Positions 23,481 to 34,456 of a DNA stretch of 64,000 nt are shown piece by piece (position 1 is the first letter of the stretch; every line of letters starts with the position of its first letter). Made by a program: the position numbers and the translations under genes. Origin of the DNA: Flammula alnicola (lineage: Eukaryota > Basidiomycota > Agaricomycetes > Agaricales > Strophariaceae); assembly GCA_015499995.1 (NCBI GenBank), contig JADNRV010000131.1:62001-126000 (forward strand), in the 5' to 3' direction. The notes beneath the pieces are model-generated. The model ran no database searches and was not told where the DNA came from. It worked only from the letters and a program-made list of their open reading frames with translations.

Positions 23481-25774
23481 GGTTAAGAGCGGAAAAGGAA
23501 CAAACTCTAGTCGAGGATGGCCTTGCCCTTAAGTGCATCCGGGGTCATTGGTTGAGATCTTGTATTAGATCTCGAAAGGTATTGACAGATGTAGGATCTC
23601 CCGATTGGGCAACAAGAAGTTTTTGTAATAAGGGATGACTGCTGTGCAGGACAGAGTTGGTCTTCTTTCGAGTCCAGACAACGTGTCCAAATACTTGTCA
23701 ATGATCTCTCGTATACCCTCCAAGAAAGGGTATAATAATGGCCCTGAGGATCAGATTCCTCTGTCGACATACATGCATGTGGGAGGCTTGCCATATATTT
23801 TGGTGTTCAAGCTTTCTCTGCCGGACACTAATTTGAACGCCAGACATGCCCACTTCGAGTCGCCGACCTTTCGGAACTACCTCCGTGAAGGCCTGTAGCC
23901 ATTCAGGGTCGCATCATCCTCTGAACCCACAATCTTGCTGTCTCGCCTCCATTGTGTCGTGAAATAAGACAGAAACAGGCAAGATATGATACTACAAAGT
24001 CGGCATCAACCGTGGCAATCCATGACCAGTTTCATCTGGATTTTCATCGGTGCTGATTCTTGTTACCCCCATGCCATCGAGATTCAAGAAGAAAGACCCT
24101 TCTCTCGGTGGATAGCTTTCTAGTATTTCTTAAACCCCGGCAAGCAGACTAGGCTCTCTCTCTCTTGCATTCTGGCGCTTACATCAGAACGAGGCCTCAA
24201 TGTTCTAGATGGCTATGTTGACTATCAATCCAAAGGATGAAGTCAAAGCCTATGCTGTCATGGGAAGACATATCTACTGGACAATGTCCAGATCCCCTTC
24301 GCTTTCGCCATTCGCCCCTGGAGCAAAGAATGTGAGCTTCTTACTTGTGGCGTTCAGTGGAAAGTTCCCGAATTGCCCCCAAGATGTCTGGAGCGACGTT
24401 ATGGTATTCATCTGGCGCACGAATTTCTCTATAGACGCGGGTCTGGCTGGATTTTGAGAGACCGTCGGCCGTTTGTTTCGTTCGAGGAAGCTCGCTTCCA
24501 CAGAAAGAAATGATGATGACGGTACAATTACAATATGGAACGAGCCTGACGAGATAGAGATAGACGATAAAGGGAGGCCCTCGTCAGAGCTGAGATACTC
24601 TGCTACCTCTAGCAACGTAGGTGGCGCGTCATTTCCCTTGGCTGAATCCTAAGCGGGAATCCGGATATGTGGCGTCACACGTAAGGCAAGTACTCCGGCC
24701 ATGCGTGGTCTTTACTTAGGTCTCAATGATAAGTAATGAAATGTAACGAAGGAGCCTTTGAGATGAAGTTATCATTTTTTCAATGAGCGTGTCGATTCTG
24801 CATCTAGAATTGCGCAATCATCCGCGGAAGACGGGAAAAATGGACTATATTCGGTGCGCATTTCCCAACCCAAACCTTCCAGTGTCTCGGAAGCATCGGT
24901 AAGCCTAATCTCGATTCCATGCTCTTTTGAGCTATTCAAAGCCAAGCGCCTCTAATCGTAGGCTCCTGCAATCCCCGATATGTGATAACACCCTGACCGG
25001 ATTGATATTTAGAAAGCTAGATGACCGCAAGGGACGATTGCAAGTCCTCTGGGGAAACGGCAAGATATACAAATACCCTCTTTTTCCAAGGGTACGATTA
25101 TTCCATGCTCACTCACGCTTTGTCTCGGATGCCCATCGCGTAGATATCGCAACGTCCAACCACAAGCGCCAAAAGGTGCCACAATCAGTCAAGTCTGGAA
25201 GTCGAAGATGATCAATGGGTACTTGCTGCCAAATACGACAAATACGACATGATCAGAATCTATGATTGCACTTGCACGAGCTTGGCTGATTTGAGGTCTC
25301 AAGGCTAACTTGGAACCCCTGATCAGGCCTTGTGACAACCGGTTGACGCCGTGGAAGATGTCAGCCGCCATCAGAGAATGTCTAAGAGGTGAGAACCGAC
25401 GCTGCCTTTCTTTGAATAGAGCACTGAGGAAGGAGGAATTGTTGTTCCTACCGATCACTGCGAGACCACTTAGGTACATATTAGCTGTCAAGAACACATG
25501 CGCGATTGTCAAAAAGGGTAACTCACTTTTTTCGGTAGTAAGGATCGCGCTATCATGGTAGCGATTATTATGACTCGGGACGACGACAATTTGCCTTCAA
25601 GCAGTGTGTGCGAGAAAATTAAATTAATTCTCCCAAGAAGTAAAGCAATTATCAAAGGGTCGTTGCGCCATTCGCCCGAGGACAAATGAACGGCGCGCAT
25701 ACGGGCCCGGCCCTTGTCATTTAGTTATTGCTCACGAGATTTCCGAAATTTGGACTCAGATTGTTTCCGAGAAG
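23481..25774. other. Intergenic upstream of the transposon; weak coding traces
   Basis: No confident gene. On the minus strand 24615-24274 is open (112 codons) and reads in part SWGQFGNFPLNATSKK and FFAPGANGESEGDLD; on plus, 24927-25211 is open. Neither has a recognised family or a clean splice structure. They may be remnants of older insertions, since the KDZ-type element lies immediately to the right. Confidence 0.3.
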
Positions 25775-25790
25775 TCGAGAATTACAGAAA

Positions 25791-25843
25791 GTTCCGGATT
25801 TCGAGAGTCCGAACCGCCGCCAATCCGCCTGTCCGCCTGTCCG
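25791..25843 (+). repeat. Left terminal inverted repeat of the KDZ-type element
   Basis: Begins GTTCCGGATTTCGAGAGTCC and contains a tandem CCGCCTGT pair. Reverse-complementing 30738-30790 gives the same sequence with two substitutions. This cannot be chance and marks the left end of the transposon. Confidence 0.92.
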
Positions 25844-26148
25844 GATTTAGCCGCATTCGCACGACACCTCTGCCAAACGCGGTCACGAGCCTCTTCGCTT
25901 TTGCACCTCTAGCGCTGGCACTGATCGCGTCGTCAGCTGGTTATCTTCCTTCACCCCGCCATCACCACCCTGGTCATCCTCTTCTCCCCGCCGCACATAG
26001 TATGTATCTGAACCACCTTCTCTTGGTAAGTAAACATAATTTCTTGCTAATCTTAATGTTGGAGAGCTGAGCTACTGCATTGCAGTTTTTCTCTTTCCTT
26101 ACAGTGTTCCCCTTCATCTTCAGCACCTCGCGTCTTTCAACGAGATAC

Positions 26149-28304
26149 ATGTCTCAGCCTCAGGAAATCCCGCCCATTCCGTGTATTACATGTGGACGCC
26201 TTGTACATTATTCGTCTGTTAAGTCAGATACCAATGGGAACAAAGGCCGCCTGCTCGCAAAGGTAAGTAAATATATGCGCAATTCTCGAGCCCGATGTTT
26301 TCTAATCCTAGTATAGTGTGTTCAGGTGAATCCTGAAACAGGTACAATGTGCAATTTCTTTCGTTGGCTAGCAGGCTCTCGGACACCATCGCTCTCGCCT
26401 CGCCTCGGCTCAACCAATCAACTCCCCGCCGTCGCGCAACCTGGAGGACCTGCGCCTCTCTCATTTTACCCTGTTCCGGGCATAGGAGATGCATTGGTGC
26501 CTCCGCGTAAACCAACTTGCCTCACTGTGGGTTGCAACTCGACACGAATCCGCAAGGACTGCGGCCGACGGATGTGCAAGGCACACTGTCGCGAGGCAGG
26601 AGGTTGTGCTGACCCAGCGCATAAAGGGTCTCAATCGACAGCAATTCCCTACATGGCGGCAGCGCCGCCCCCAGCGACTCCTATATTCCCAGTACACACA
26701 CATCTGGCCACGGCGTCGCTCAACGGATCTTCGATGCCACCAAGCTCTATTGATCCTAACCTCCCTCAGGCTCAAAGCCAGGTCCGAATGCGTCCTCCTT
26801 CTCCTTCTCTTGCCCCCTCGTCACGAGTTCCGGTGCATACCCGTACAGAACCAGCTTTCACCTCTCATATGTCCCCAGTTTATACCGCGCAAATGGCTCT
26901 TGAAGAACAGATGAGAGAAAACAACCGCCAGATGGAAGCTACTCGGCTTGAGAGTAAGCGGAAGGTCCAGCAGACGGCTTATGTTTACGCTTGGATGGAG
27001 GTAAGTTTGTTGAGTCTCTAAACAGATTTATACTCATAGTTTTCTAGGACGACACTGTCCCAGCTCCCTTCGAGGTTCAGGAAGGTTTTGTCTGGCCCCA
27101 TTTCATCCTCAACGAGGCCGTCCTTCTGTCGGCTGGCTTCCCGCATGTCTCTCCCGATATGCGTTTCAATATCTTCCGCTTCAACCTCGGCCACTGGACA
27201 ACTGTCAAACTCAACCATGTAGTTGAGCTCAAAGAAACCCCACGCGTATTCATTAAAGCTACCCACGTCCAACGTTGTCAACATTTTGAAAAGTTTCTCA
27301 TCTCTACCTCGTCTTCAGCCACAGCCCCAAATATCCGAACCAACCTTGCAGGGGAACGCGCATATGTGAAGAAGAGAATGACTGAACACGAACTTTCCCA
27401 AGCCTCGAAGGCTTCTTTTCTCAAGAATAAGCACAGCCTATCACCTGACAACCTCGCTTCTACACCCAAACGACCCCGTCATCAGCATGATGAATCCCCT
27501 ACCCCTACCTTGACAAGATATCGCCCACCTGTCCCCGCCCCGAAGTTCATTGGCAGACGTGCTCCTGGCGTGACACGCGTCGTCAAGAAGACAAGAGCTG
27601 CAAGGGAGAGGGAGATAATGGAGGGCTATGATAGTGACTCCGGGATCGAGTTCACTGACCCTTTTCCATTCACCAACTCATCTCCGGCACCCTCTACCTC
27701 CCGATCCACCTCAACTGCATCCGTCTCGATGACCGCATCTGCCTCAGCCGCGTCTACCTCAGCCGCGTCTACCTCTGCCGCATCTGCCTCTGCCGCCTCT
27801 ACCTCCATTGCGTCTACCTCCATTGCATCCATGTCAACCGCACGGTCCGCACCTTTCTTGCGTCTTGGGCCTACTGTTAAGCAAGAAGAGCCAAGTTCCG
27901 CCATTCCTTTCCTTATTCCCGCCAAACGCATTTCGAAAAAGCCCAAGTGGCCAGCGGATTTCTTCGCCGTCGACATCGTCAATTTGTTTGATGAGATTGA
28001 AGACAGTGCTAGTGACACTGACACAGGGGTCCGTTCACTCTTCGAACGTCACTTCGGCCAGTGGGTTGACTACAAGAGGTCCACCTACTATGATCATCGC
28101 CAACGGTGGGAAGAAGCAACACTTGAGGCCAAGCAAGCTGTGCTGTCTGCGGGCCAAACAAAGGCCGGCTGCTGGATCAACCTGATGTCGACAACACGGG
28201 CGCCCCGGGCGCATATCAAGGCAGTACGTAGGCATAACACCAAGCAGGTCCTTGGCGTGGCTGAATCCGATGTTATTGATATCTCATCAGACTCGGACTT
28301 GTGA
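26149..28304 (+). CDS. GRF-type zinc-finger protein of the KDZ-type transposon
   Basis: The ATG at 26149 opens MSQPQEIPPIPCITCGR. After an intron (26263-26322) the frame reads KCVQVNPETGTMCNFFRW, completing a GRF zinc finger (CX2C ... GR...C ... CNFFRW). A second Cys/His cluster (C-N-S-T-R-I-R-K-D-C then MCKAHC, near 26520-26600) follows. The middle part has a charged helix (MALEEQMRENNRQMEAT) and a conserved segment (EGFVWPHFILNEAVLL). The C-terminal half is Ser/Ala/Thr-rich with a 15-bp tandem repeat and ends in an acidic DISSDSDL-stop at 28302-28304. About 680 residues. Family knowledge: GRF fingers bind single-stranded nucleic acid. Inferred role: DNA-binding partner of the transposase. 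Alternative start: an upstream in-frame codon near 26080. Confidence 0.85.
27735..27839 (+). repeat. 15-bp coding minisatellite, seven units
   Basis: Seven imperfect copies of a 15-bp unit encode the pentapeptide family ASxSA (ASASA, ASTSA, ASTSA, ASASA, ASTSI, ASTSI, ASMST) within the GRF zinc-finger gene. Unit number may vary between copies of the transposon. Confidence 0.8.
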
Positions 28305-28388
28305 GACGTAAACTGTACATTCCTTTTTTTTTATAAACTAGATTTGTATCGTAAAGTGTAGTTATTGTATCTCCAGCATCCTGTATTA

Positions 28389-30728
28389 CTATGCATAGCC
28401 TGTCTTTGTAAGAAACTGTCCATCCTTTTGTAATTTATCGCGAGTCATTGTGTTTCGAAGTAGAATCATTGTGTCAAGGAAAAAATTATACCGGTCAACT
28501 TGCATTTCTCGAAGAATTGAGTGGAATCCCCCTAACCACACATTCGTCTGCTCAGCAATAGAAGAGTTAAAATACCATGCCTTGCCATTTTCTCCAAGCA
28601 GTTCAGGGTAGTCGACTGGGTTGCAGTTGCTTTGACAAAACTTATCTTTGACTGAATGTTTGCAATTAAAGTGGAAAACATCCACCGTAAGTCCGATGTC
28701 TTTGAAGAAGCGGTCGTCCTTGACATGCTTGGCAAGGGAGCAATTGTTGTCGAAAAAAAGGTGGTTTGGCTTTTGACCGTTGATGCTGAATGTACGTTTA
28801 ACAAACTCCTTTGTAGAATTAAATGTTTCAATGTTCACGAAACGTTGGAGGGCAAAAGTAGACTTACTGCGCAGGTTGCAATCGCCTCTGCCCCAAAAAA
28901 TGTCTCGCGCGCAAGAATCATACCACAAGGAGCGACTAAAATCTGCTCATTGTGGGTTCTCCGCCTCCCAAATTGTGCCGAAATTCTTTTCTTGGTCGCA
29001 CTTCCAGTTGGTAAAGGTGAAGCACCTCGCAGATCTGAAACGCCCTCGTTGATGCCATGAACCAAGTTCGGGTTCTGCTCATCCACCTCAAATTCTTCCT
29101 CCTCCTCATCGTCGATAAGCTCTCCAACATCAACCTCTTGAGCAATTCCGTCATTCGGGTGCGATACACGTTGCCGTTTCAACTTTTCCTGGAGCTGAAC
29201 ACGAGATTCACCCCTCAGTATATAAACGCGCTCAACTTCCTGGTGAGATGGATGTATGCACGTCCTTTTCCCTTCGAGAACAGGTTCACTGCAGTCCTTG
29301 ATAGCGCAAATGTTGCTGAGGCCACGATGTGCTGTGCAATATCGATCTCGTGAGGTGGTCAATGGAATTTTGCAATTGTGGACGGCACAACATGTGTGTC
29401 CCAATGTTACTCCGTCCATCACAGCAACCCACACAGACTTGATAGCTGAATTGATAGCTCGATATTAACTTTTCATTTACCAGCATAACAGATATAACAC
29501 TGACGTTTGCCATCGTTACCATTGTATATACGGGTACACTTCTTGCAACGATGTAAGACTTCCTTTTGCCCATACAGTTTGATGCGAGCGTTTCGTGCTT
29601 TGATAGCCTCTGTGAACCGGTCGGCTTGCTCTCCTGTGTGAGGCACTATCAAGGTTGTATTGCGTTCATGATGATCTTCGAGCAGAGATAGGATCGTAAA
29701 TCCATCTTGTACGTGATCTCCTTTGAGTGCGGCTTTGAATGTCCAGTCCACGGGAAGGCAATCAGGTCCTGACAGTGCTATTTCATATGTACGAGCACAG
29801 TTTGTAAAAGATTTCCTGTGAAAGACATCAATCAACGCAGTTCCAAAGCTTCAATGTTCAAATGTACGGTACCATGAGATGTTTGTATCCGTGCGCCACA
29901 TATTTACAACCTTCCACTCAACGAATTGATGCTCTCCGACTTGAATTATTTCTGGTGTACTGCCATCATAATAGTGTCGCATGCCGTCCTTTACAGAATA
30001 GTTGTGGTAGTAGGCCGTCTGGCATCCTAACATTTCCGTATGAGAACATGATTCGATAAACTTTCTGTGTGGGAAAACGCACCCTCGCACTGGAACCTTA
30101 TTGCCCATACAGGGCGAACACCTTTATCCAAAGTATAGAGTACCCCTTGCATCTGATCTGTCTTCTGAAGTTTGAGGCCCTTTGTGGGTCGGTTACAAAG
30201 GCTGTTTGTGCAGTAATTGAAAGGAGGGTATAAAGAGGCTATTAAACTGGATTAGTATGCATTGACAGATTTGTATAGAATGCAGAATTCACTATAACCG
30301 AGGTCTTTCCCAAACAATTTGAACCTTTCATCCACAACTTTTGCCTTCTCAGCATATCCCCACACTGTGTCCTTTAGATATGACCATAGCGTATTGGTTG
30401 ACTTCTCATCAATGTCGCACAGATCAGATAGTAGAATTGTGACCGATTCGGGCAAAAACAGCGGTGGATCGCTAGCTGGCCAGCTCGAAGCTTGGGCGAG
30501 AAGGATGTCAGCCTTGAAACGCGGTGTGTAGAGAAGGAAAGAAGATATTTTGAGGAGCATATCATGATTCAATACTTGTGGAAAAGAGTTGGCGAGTTTG
30601 AGAAAGTCATCGACTGCCATTATATTGAGATACGCAAAAGGAAGACAAGCGCGTTGTACTACTACTATAGGGTCAGAAACTAACTTGACGCGATGAGGGC
30701 ACGTGATGTAACTATCGGCACGTGCCAT
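28389..30728 (-). CDS. KDZ-type transposase with CxC5 and CxC6 cysteine clusters
   Basis: The frame begins at 30728 (alternatively at the inner ATG at 30620, MAVDDFLKLANSF). The N-terminal helical part contains FLPESVTILLSDLCDI. A CxC5 cluster follows (YCTNSLCNRPTKGL ... VQGVLYTL-like ... WAIRFQCEG, then CQTAYYHNYSV, near 30210-30010), and CKKCTRIY...RQCYIC near 29560-29480. The RNase H-like core is split by a CxC6 cluster: VMDG (about 29420) and CAVHNCKIPL, then CTAHRG, CAIKDCSEPV; the core resumes with FFDNNC (about 28750), DVFHFNCKH, FCQSNCNP and FNSSIAEQTNVW (about 28570-28535). These would be the D, D and E positions of the fold by analogy. Stop at 28391-28389; about 670 residues. Splicing of all internal introns is in frame. 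Two CACGTG boxes (30700-30705, 30719-30724) overlap its 5' end. Confidence 0.85.
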
Positions 30729-30737
30729 ATGGAAAGG

Positions 30738-30790
30738 CGGACAGGCGGACAGGCGGATCGGCGGCGGTTCGGACTCTCGAAATACGGAAC
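30738..30790 (-). repeat. Right terminal inverted repeat of the KDZ-type element
   Basis: Read on the minus strand this begins GTTCCGTATTTCGAGAGTCC and matches the left repeat at 51 of 53 positions. It ends four bases before the right copy of the 13-bp direct repeat. Confidence 0.92.
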
Positions 30791-30807
30791 GTCCTCGAGA
30801 ATTACAG

Positions 30808-32185
30808 CAAAAGAAGGAAGCAGGTAGGATAAGACAAGATCGCCAAATGGAAAACTGGGGTTCGATTTTAGGTTCATGCCGAGATCCCTTTGCAATTCGG
30901 TCTCTCTATGTAGAGGGTGACCAGACCTAGGCAAGCGTCATCGCACCAGTAGCTCGGCGGTAGAGCCTCTAGAATTTAGAAGAACGTCGTTGAACGATAC
31001 TTAGGAGTTTTCAAAGTATGGTCGTTAGCGAGACGTCGGCCAAGACAAGCCTTTTGTCGGTTATCAAGATAAGTGGCGTGGAGGTCTCGTTGAGCTGGAA
31101 GCTATTTCGCATGGATTTGAAAAGCAGCGTTTCTGATTGGCATGAAAACATTGGGGCGGGCGAGTGATCCCATCAAAATTTGAATTGTTTCTAAAACTCG
31201 AGAATTTAGAAAAGCCTCTATTTCCCTAAGAGCAATATTCCGCCATATAGACTGCACTTCCTCGGCTTATCTGGTATATGTGCATCAAGTGTCCCGCAGC
31301 ATGCTGAATGGTTGATGTGAAAGTCGTAATTTGTCTCGTCTAGTCAACGTCCCTTACGACCAGTTGGATACCGGCAAAACGCAGGAGAAAAATAGCACAC
31401 AGGTAATACAGTCCAGAAACAGACAAGACGGGCTCTTCGGTGTAAAGGCTTCAAGTTTGAGACATATACGAAGCCGTAAGCAGTCATTATGGGCGTCCGC
31501 AATGGAAGTTGGCTATCCGATTTGACGCCCTGCCAACCGTCTACATATCGGCCAGAAAAGTGAACTTGGGTGGGCGAGCTGACAGGCACAAGACGTTAAC
31601 GTTAGTCGAGAGTCCAATGCAAAGATAGGACGAGCAGATGCCAGACGGTCAAAGCTTTGCTGATGGTAAAATGTTTCAATGGCAAGTACCCCGGTAATTA
31701 TCGACCAGGAATAACAGAGGTCGTGAACAGACAGTGGAGCAAGGATACAGGGTTCCGAGATCGAAGTCGTTTGGACTTAGAACGTTTCTGCCAACCCAGA
31801 TAACGTGGATCACGGAAAACGTGAACTTGAGGAAAAACTAGCACGTTGAGAGCCAAGCGATCCGAATGGCAGACACGTTCGAAGCTAAAGCCAAACATGC
31901 ACAAATAATATCCCTCAGTGACGTCGGAGTCGGACAACCATGGCACGGATCCAGCAACGAATTCTTTGACTGGATCCACCACTCTCTCGCAGATTCTCTA
32001 CTATCAAGTATTCTAGTGAATACCTTGACAAGCCTACCGAAAGGAACGACGAACTATTGACAGTATAAACTGCCTCCGAGCGTGTGAGTGGCGTTAAATT
32101 TGTCGTTTATTTCGGCGGCCAGTGACTGACCCAATCGTGGGTTCATTTACAGAACTTGCTGTAAATACAAAGTCCACGGACCAAC
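30808..32185. other. Intergenic between transposon and phosphatidylserine synthase gene
   Basis: A small plus-strand frame with a true ATG (31866-32060, 64 codons, MADTFEAKAKHAQIISLSDV...) lies 126 bp upstream of the next gene and could be an upstream reading frame or chance. Nothing else recognised. Confidence 0.3.
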
Positions 32186-34456
32186 ATGTCCTTGGCTAGA
32201 CACGAAAACACCGACTTGTCGCCTACATCACCAGTAGAGGACGATTCGGACGTCATACCGTCAAATGTTGCGGAGATTGAGCCAGAGCCTGTGCCAGGTC
32301 TTAATGGAGTCCCTGTGCGATGTACGTTAAAATACACGCGGTCGTTAATTGCGACAACGCAGAAACTTAATCCGTTTCGTAAATTTGACCCCCACGCTTT
32401 TGTATAGGGTACGATGTATGTGGCGCTCTCAATTTGTCGAATCTCTCCTTCGTAACGACTGGATCATGCTGACGGGTTAATTGTCCATCAGGCGACCGTA
32501 CGGAATCATACACACGAATAACACCTTTTCAAGAAAAACACGATACGAGTGTTGAGTAAGTACTTTTTTCTTCTGGAGGCGTAGACGCTCTGGCCTGTCG
32601 ACAAACTAAATCCAGTCAGATTCTTTTACAAACCAGTAACTCTGTCGGCGCTTGCGTGCGGTTTAATCGTCCTTGCCTATGTGGCTACAACTCAAGATGT
32701 TTTGGAGGAAGGAAGGGACAAACGACGCGTGTATGTCTCTCATCCCTGTCTCTTCCCCCACCTTTTCGTCCTCTTACAGTATGGCGTTCCAGCGGCGTGT
32801 ACGCAGCGATAGCTTCGTTCTTGCTGTTCGCGATGATCCAGTTTCGCGATGGTCCTTTCGTCCGACCACATCCTGCCTTCTGGCGTGTAATATTAGGGCG
32901 TTAACCTGCTCTACGAGCTCGCTCTCGTCTTCTTACTCTTCCAAGACCTTAATACGCCCGTCACATGATGACTTACATCGACTTTAATCTCGGAGTACCG
33001 TTGCCCGAGAAGAGCTACGCTGAAGACTGTGCTTTGACCGCGAAGAACCTTTGGGTATGAATAAATTCGTTCTAGTTGCCTTTCTAGACTGACCGCGAGT
33101 CATTCAGAATGCGTTTGACATCTTCTGTGTAGCTCATGCTCTTGGTTGGTTTGGAAAGGCCATGATTCTCCGGATTACTGGTTTTGCTGGGTCAGCCTCT
33201 ATAATAATCGATAGTTCCCCTCAATTAGATTGACTGATGATTTTCTACGTAGATCCTTAGTATTGCCTTCGAGTTGGCGGAGTACAGTCTACAACACCAA
33301 TTGCCGAACTTCGCAGAGGTACGTCATGTCACAAAAACCACTCATTACCCTGACCGTGACACCCGTGCAGTGCTGGTGGGACCATGTATGTCTATTATGT
33401 CTTCTTATACTAAAGCTGACTTGCTCTCATCCTTGACAAATAGTGGATTCTGGATGTCATGGTATGCAATTGGTTAGGGACCTATCTCGGTATGTCTATG
33501 CTGGCTAAATTGTCAATATCCACTTAAAGCTCGGCATTTTAATATCCCGAACTTCTTAGGAATGAAAGTCTGTCAGTACTTCGAAGTTAAGGTACGACCC
33601 TGTGACACCTGTATGAAGTGACTTCGTCTGAAGAACACGTCGTGTAGCCTTACGAATGGCGCGGGTTTCGCCAGACACGAGGCATACGGTCCAAGGCAAA
33701 GCGAGTGCTCAGCCAGTTCTCACCTCATGACTTTACCGCGTTCAAATGGGGAACGGCGACGGACTTTCTCCACTTTTCGACGGTCGTCTTGCTGCTTGCG
33801 GTCTTCCTGGCGGCGGAGCTCAACCCTTTCTACCTCAAAGTATGAAAGTCTAGTTTATCTGCGTCTGAATCGAATTCTTGATTGACGTTTGCTTATTTGA
33901 TAGAGCTTACTGTGGATGGAGCCGGATCATCCTATTATCATCTTGCGTCTGGCCTTCGTCTTTCTTTGTGCCCTGCCGGCCGTTCGGGAACTGTATCAGT
34001 ACATTAACGATCCACGGTAAGCTTATTTAAGTTTCATGGCCTCGGCATAGGTTTACGATTCGTATTCTTCCTTTCGATCCGGATTTCTAGACGGGCAGTG
34101 AGGATGGGTCAACATGTCTGGCTCCTTCTTGCTACAGTCATCACTGAACTTCTGGTAATTACAAAATGGAGTAAAGGGCAATTCCCTGCTCCTCTTCCGT
34201 CCAAGGTTAAGTGGGGATGGGCAATTGGAGCTATTCTCCTTGTCCTTTATCCCACCTTTCAAGTGAGTTTCATTTCGAGTTTCAGCTGTTGATTTCTCCC
34301 ATCCTTTTCTTTTTCTTTACTCGTGTTCGAGATACTCTCTTCTCTCTCTATTCTTTCCCTGCATGACGGTTGACTGATGTTATACAGTTTGGAATCCCGA
34401 GCGCGAGAAGATACATCCAGAAACATCAGAAGAAAGGAAAACCCAAAGTGTATTGA
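32186..34456 (+). CDS. Phosphatidylserine synthase, base-exchange (PTDSS) type
   Basis: The ATG at 32186 opens MSLARHENTDLSPTSPVEDD. After two introns the frame reads EFFYKPVTLSALACG, then FRDGPFVRPHPAFWR, NLLYELALVFLLF, LPNFAECWWDHWILDV, CNWLGTYLGMKVCQYFE, VKPYEWRGFRQ and AAELNPFYLKSLL, in the same order as animal PTDSS1/2. At least eight hydrophobic segments predict a polytopic ER membrane protein. Family knowledge: these enzymes swap the head group of phosphatidylcholine or phosphatidylethanolamine for serine; Saccharomyces instead uses CDP-diacylglycerol-dependent Cho1. At least three single bases look missing (runs near 32897, 32957 and 33172) because conserved frames do not join otherwise. 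Stop TGA at 34454-34456; roughly 480-500 residues. Confidence 0.88.

Larger units (their letters stand above)
25775..30807. mobile_element. Complete KDZ-type DNA transposon, 5.0 kb
   Basis: The element is bounded by near-perfect terminal inverted repeats (51 of 53 bases match; listed separately). Outside these, a 13-bp identical direct repeat TCGAGAATTACAG occurs on both sides (25775-25787 and 30795-30807), fitting a target-site duplication; the segment between the copies is 5,007 bp. Inside are two convergent genes: a GRF zinc-finger protein (+) and a CxC5/CxC6-bearing protein with the KDZ-type RNase H-like core (-), ending 84 bp apart. Family knowledge: KDZ (Kyakuja-Dileera-Zisupton) elements are abundant in basidiomycetes. 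Both genes are open without frame breaks, so the copy may be young or recently active. The exact duplication length is uncertain: three bases on the left and four on the right lie between repeat and inverted repeat. Confidence 0.88.

Noticed and set aside
30940..30965. tRNA A-box-like TAGCTCGGCGGTAGAGC
   Set aside because: No matching B-box, anticodon arm or acceptor stem follows; the remaining sequence does not fold as a tRNA.
32720..32790. A further frame break in the phosphatidylserine synthase gene
   Set aside because: It disappears when the acceptor AG just before CGGCGTG is used; the exons then join as KRRVGVYAAIA.
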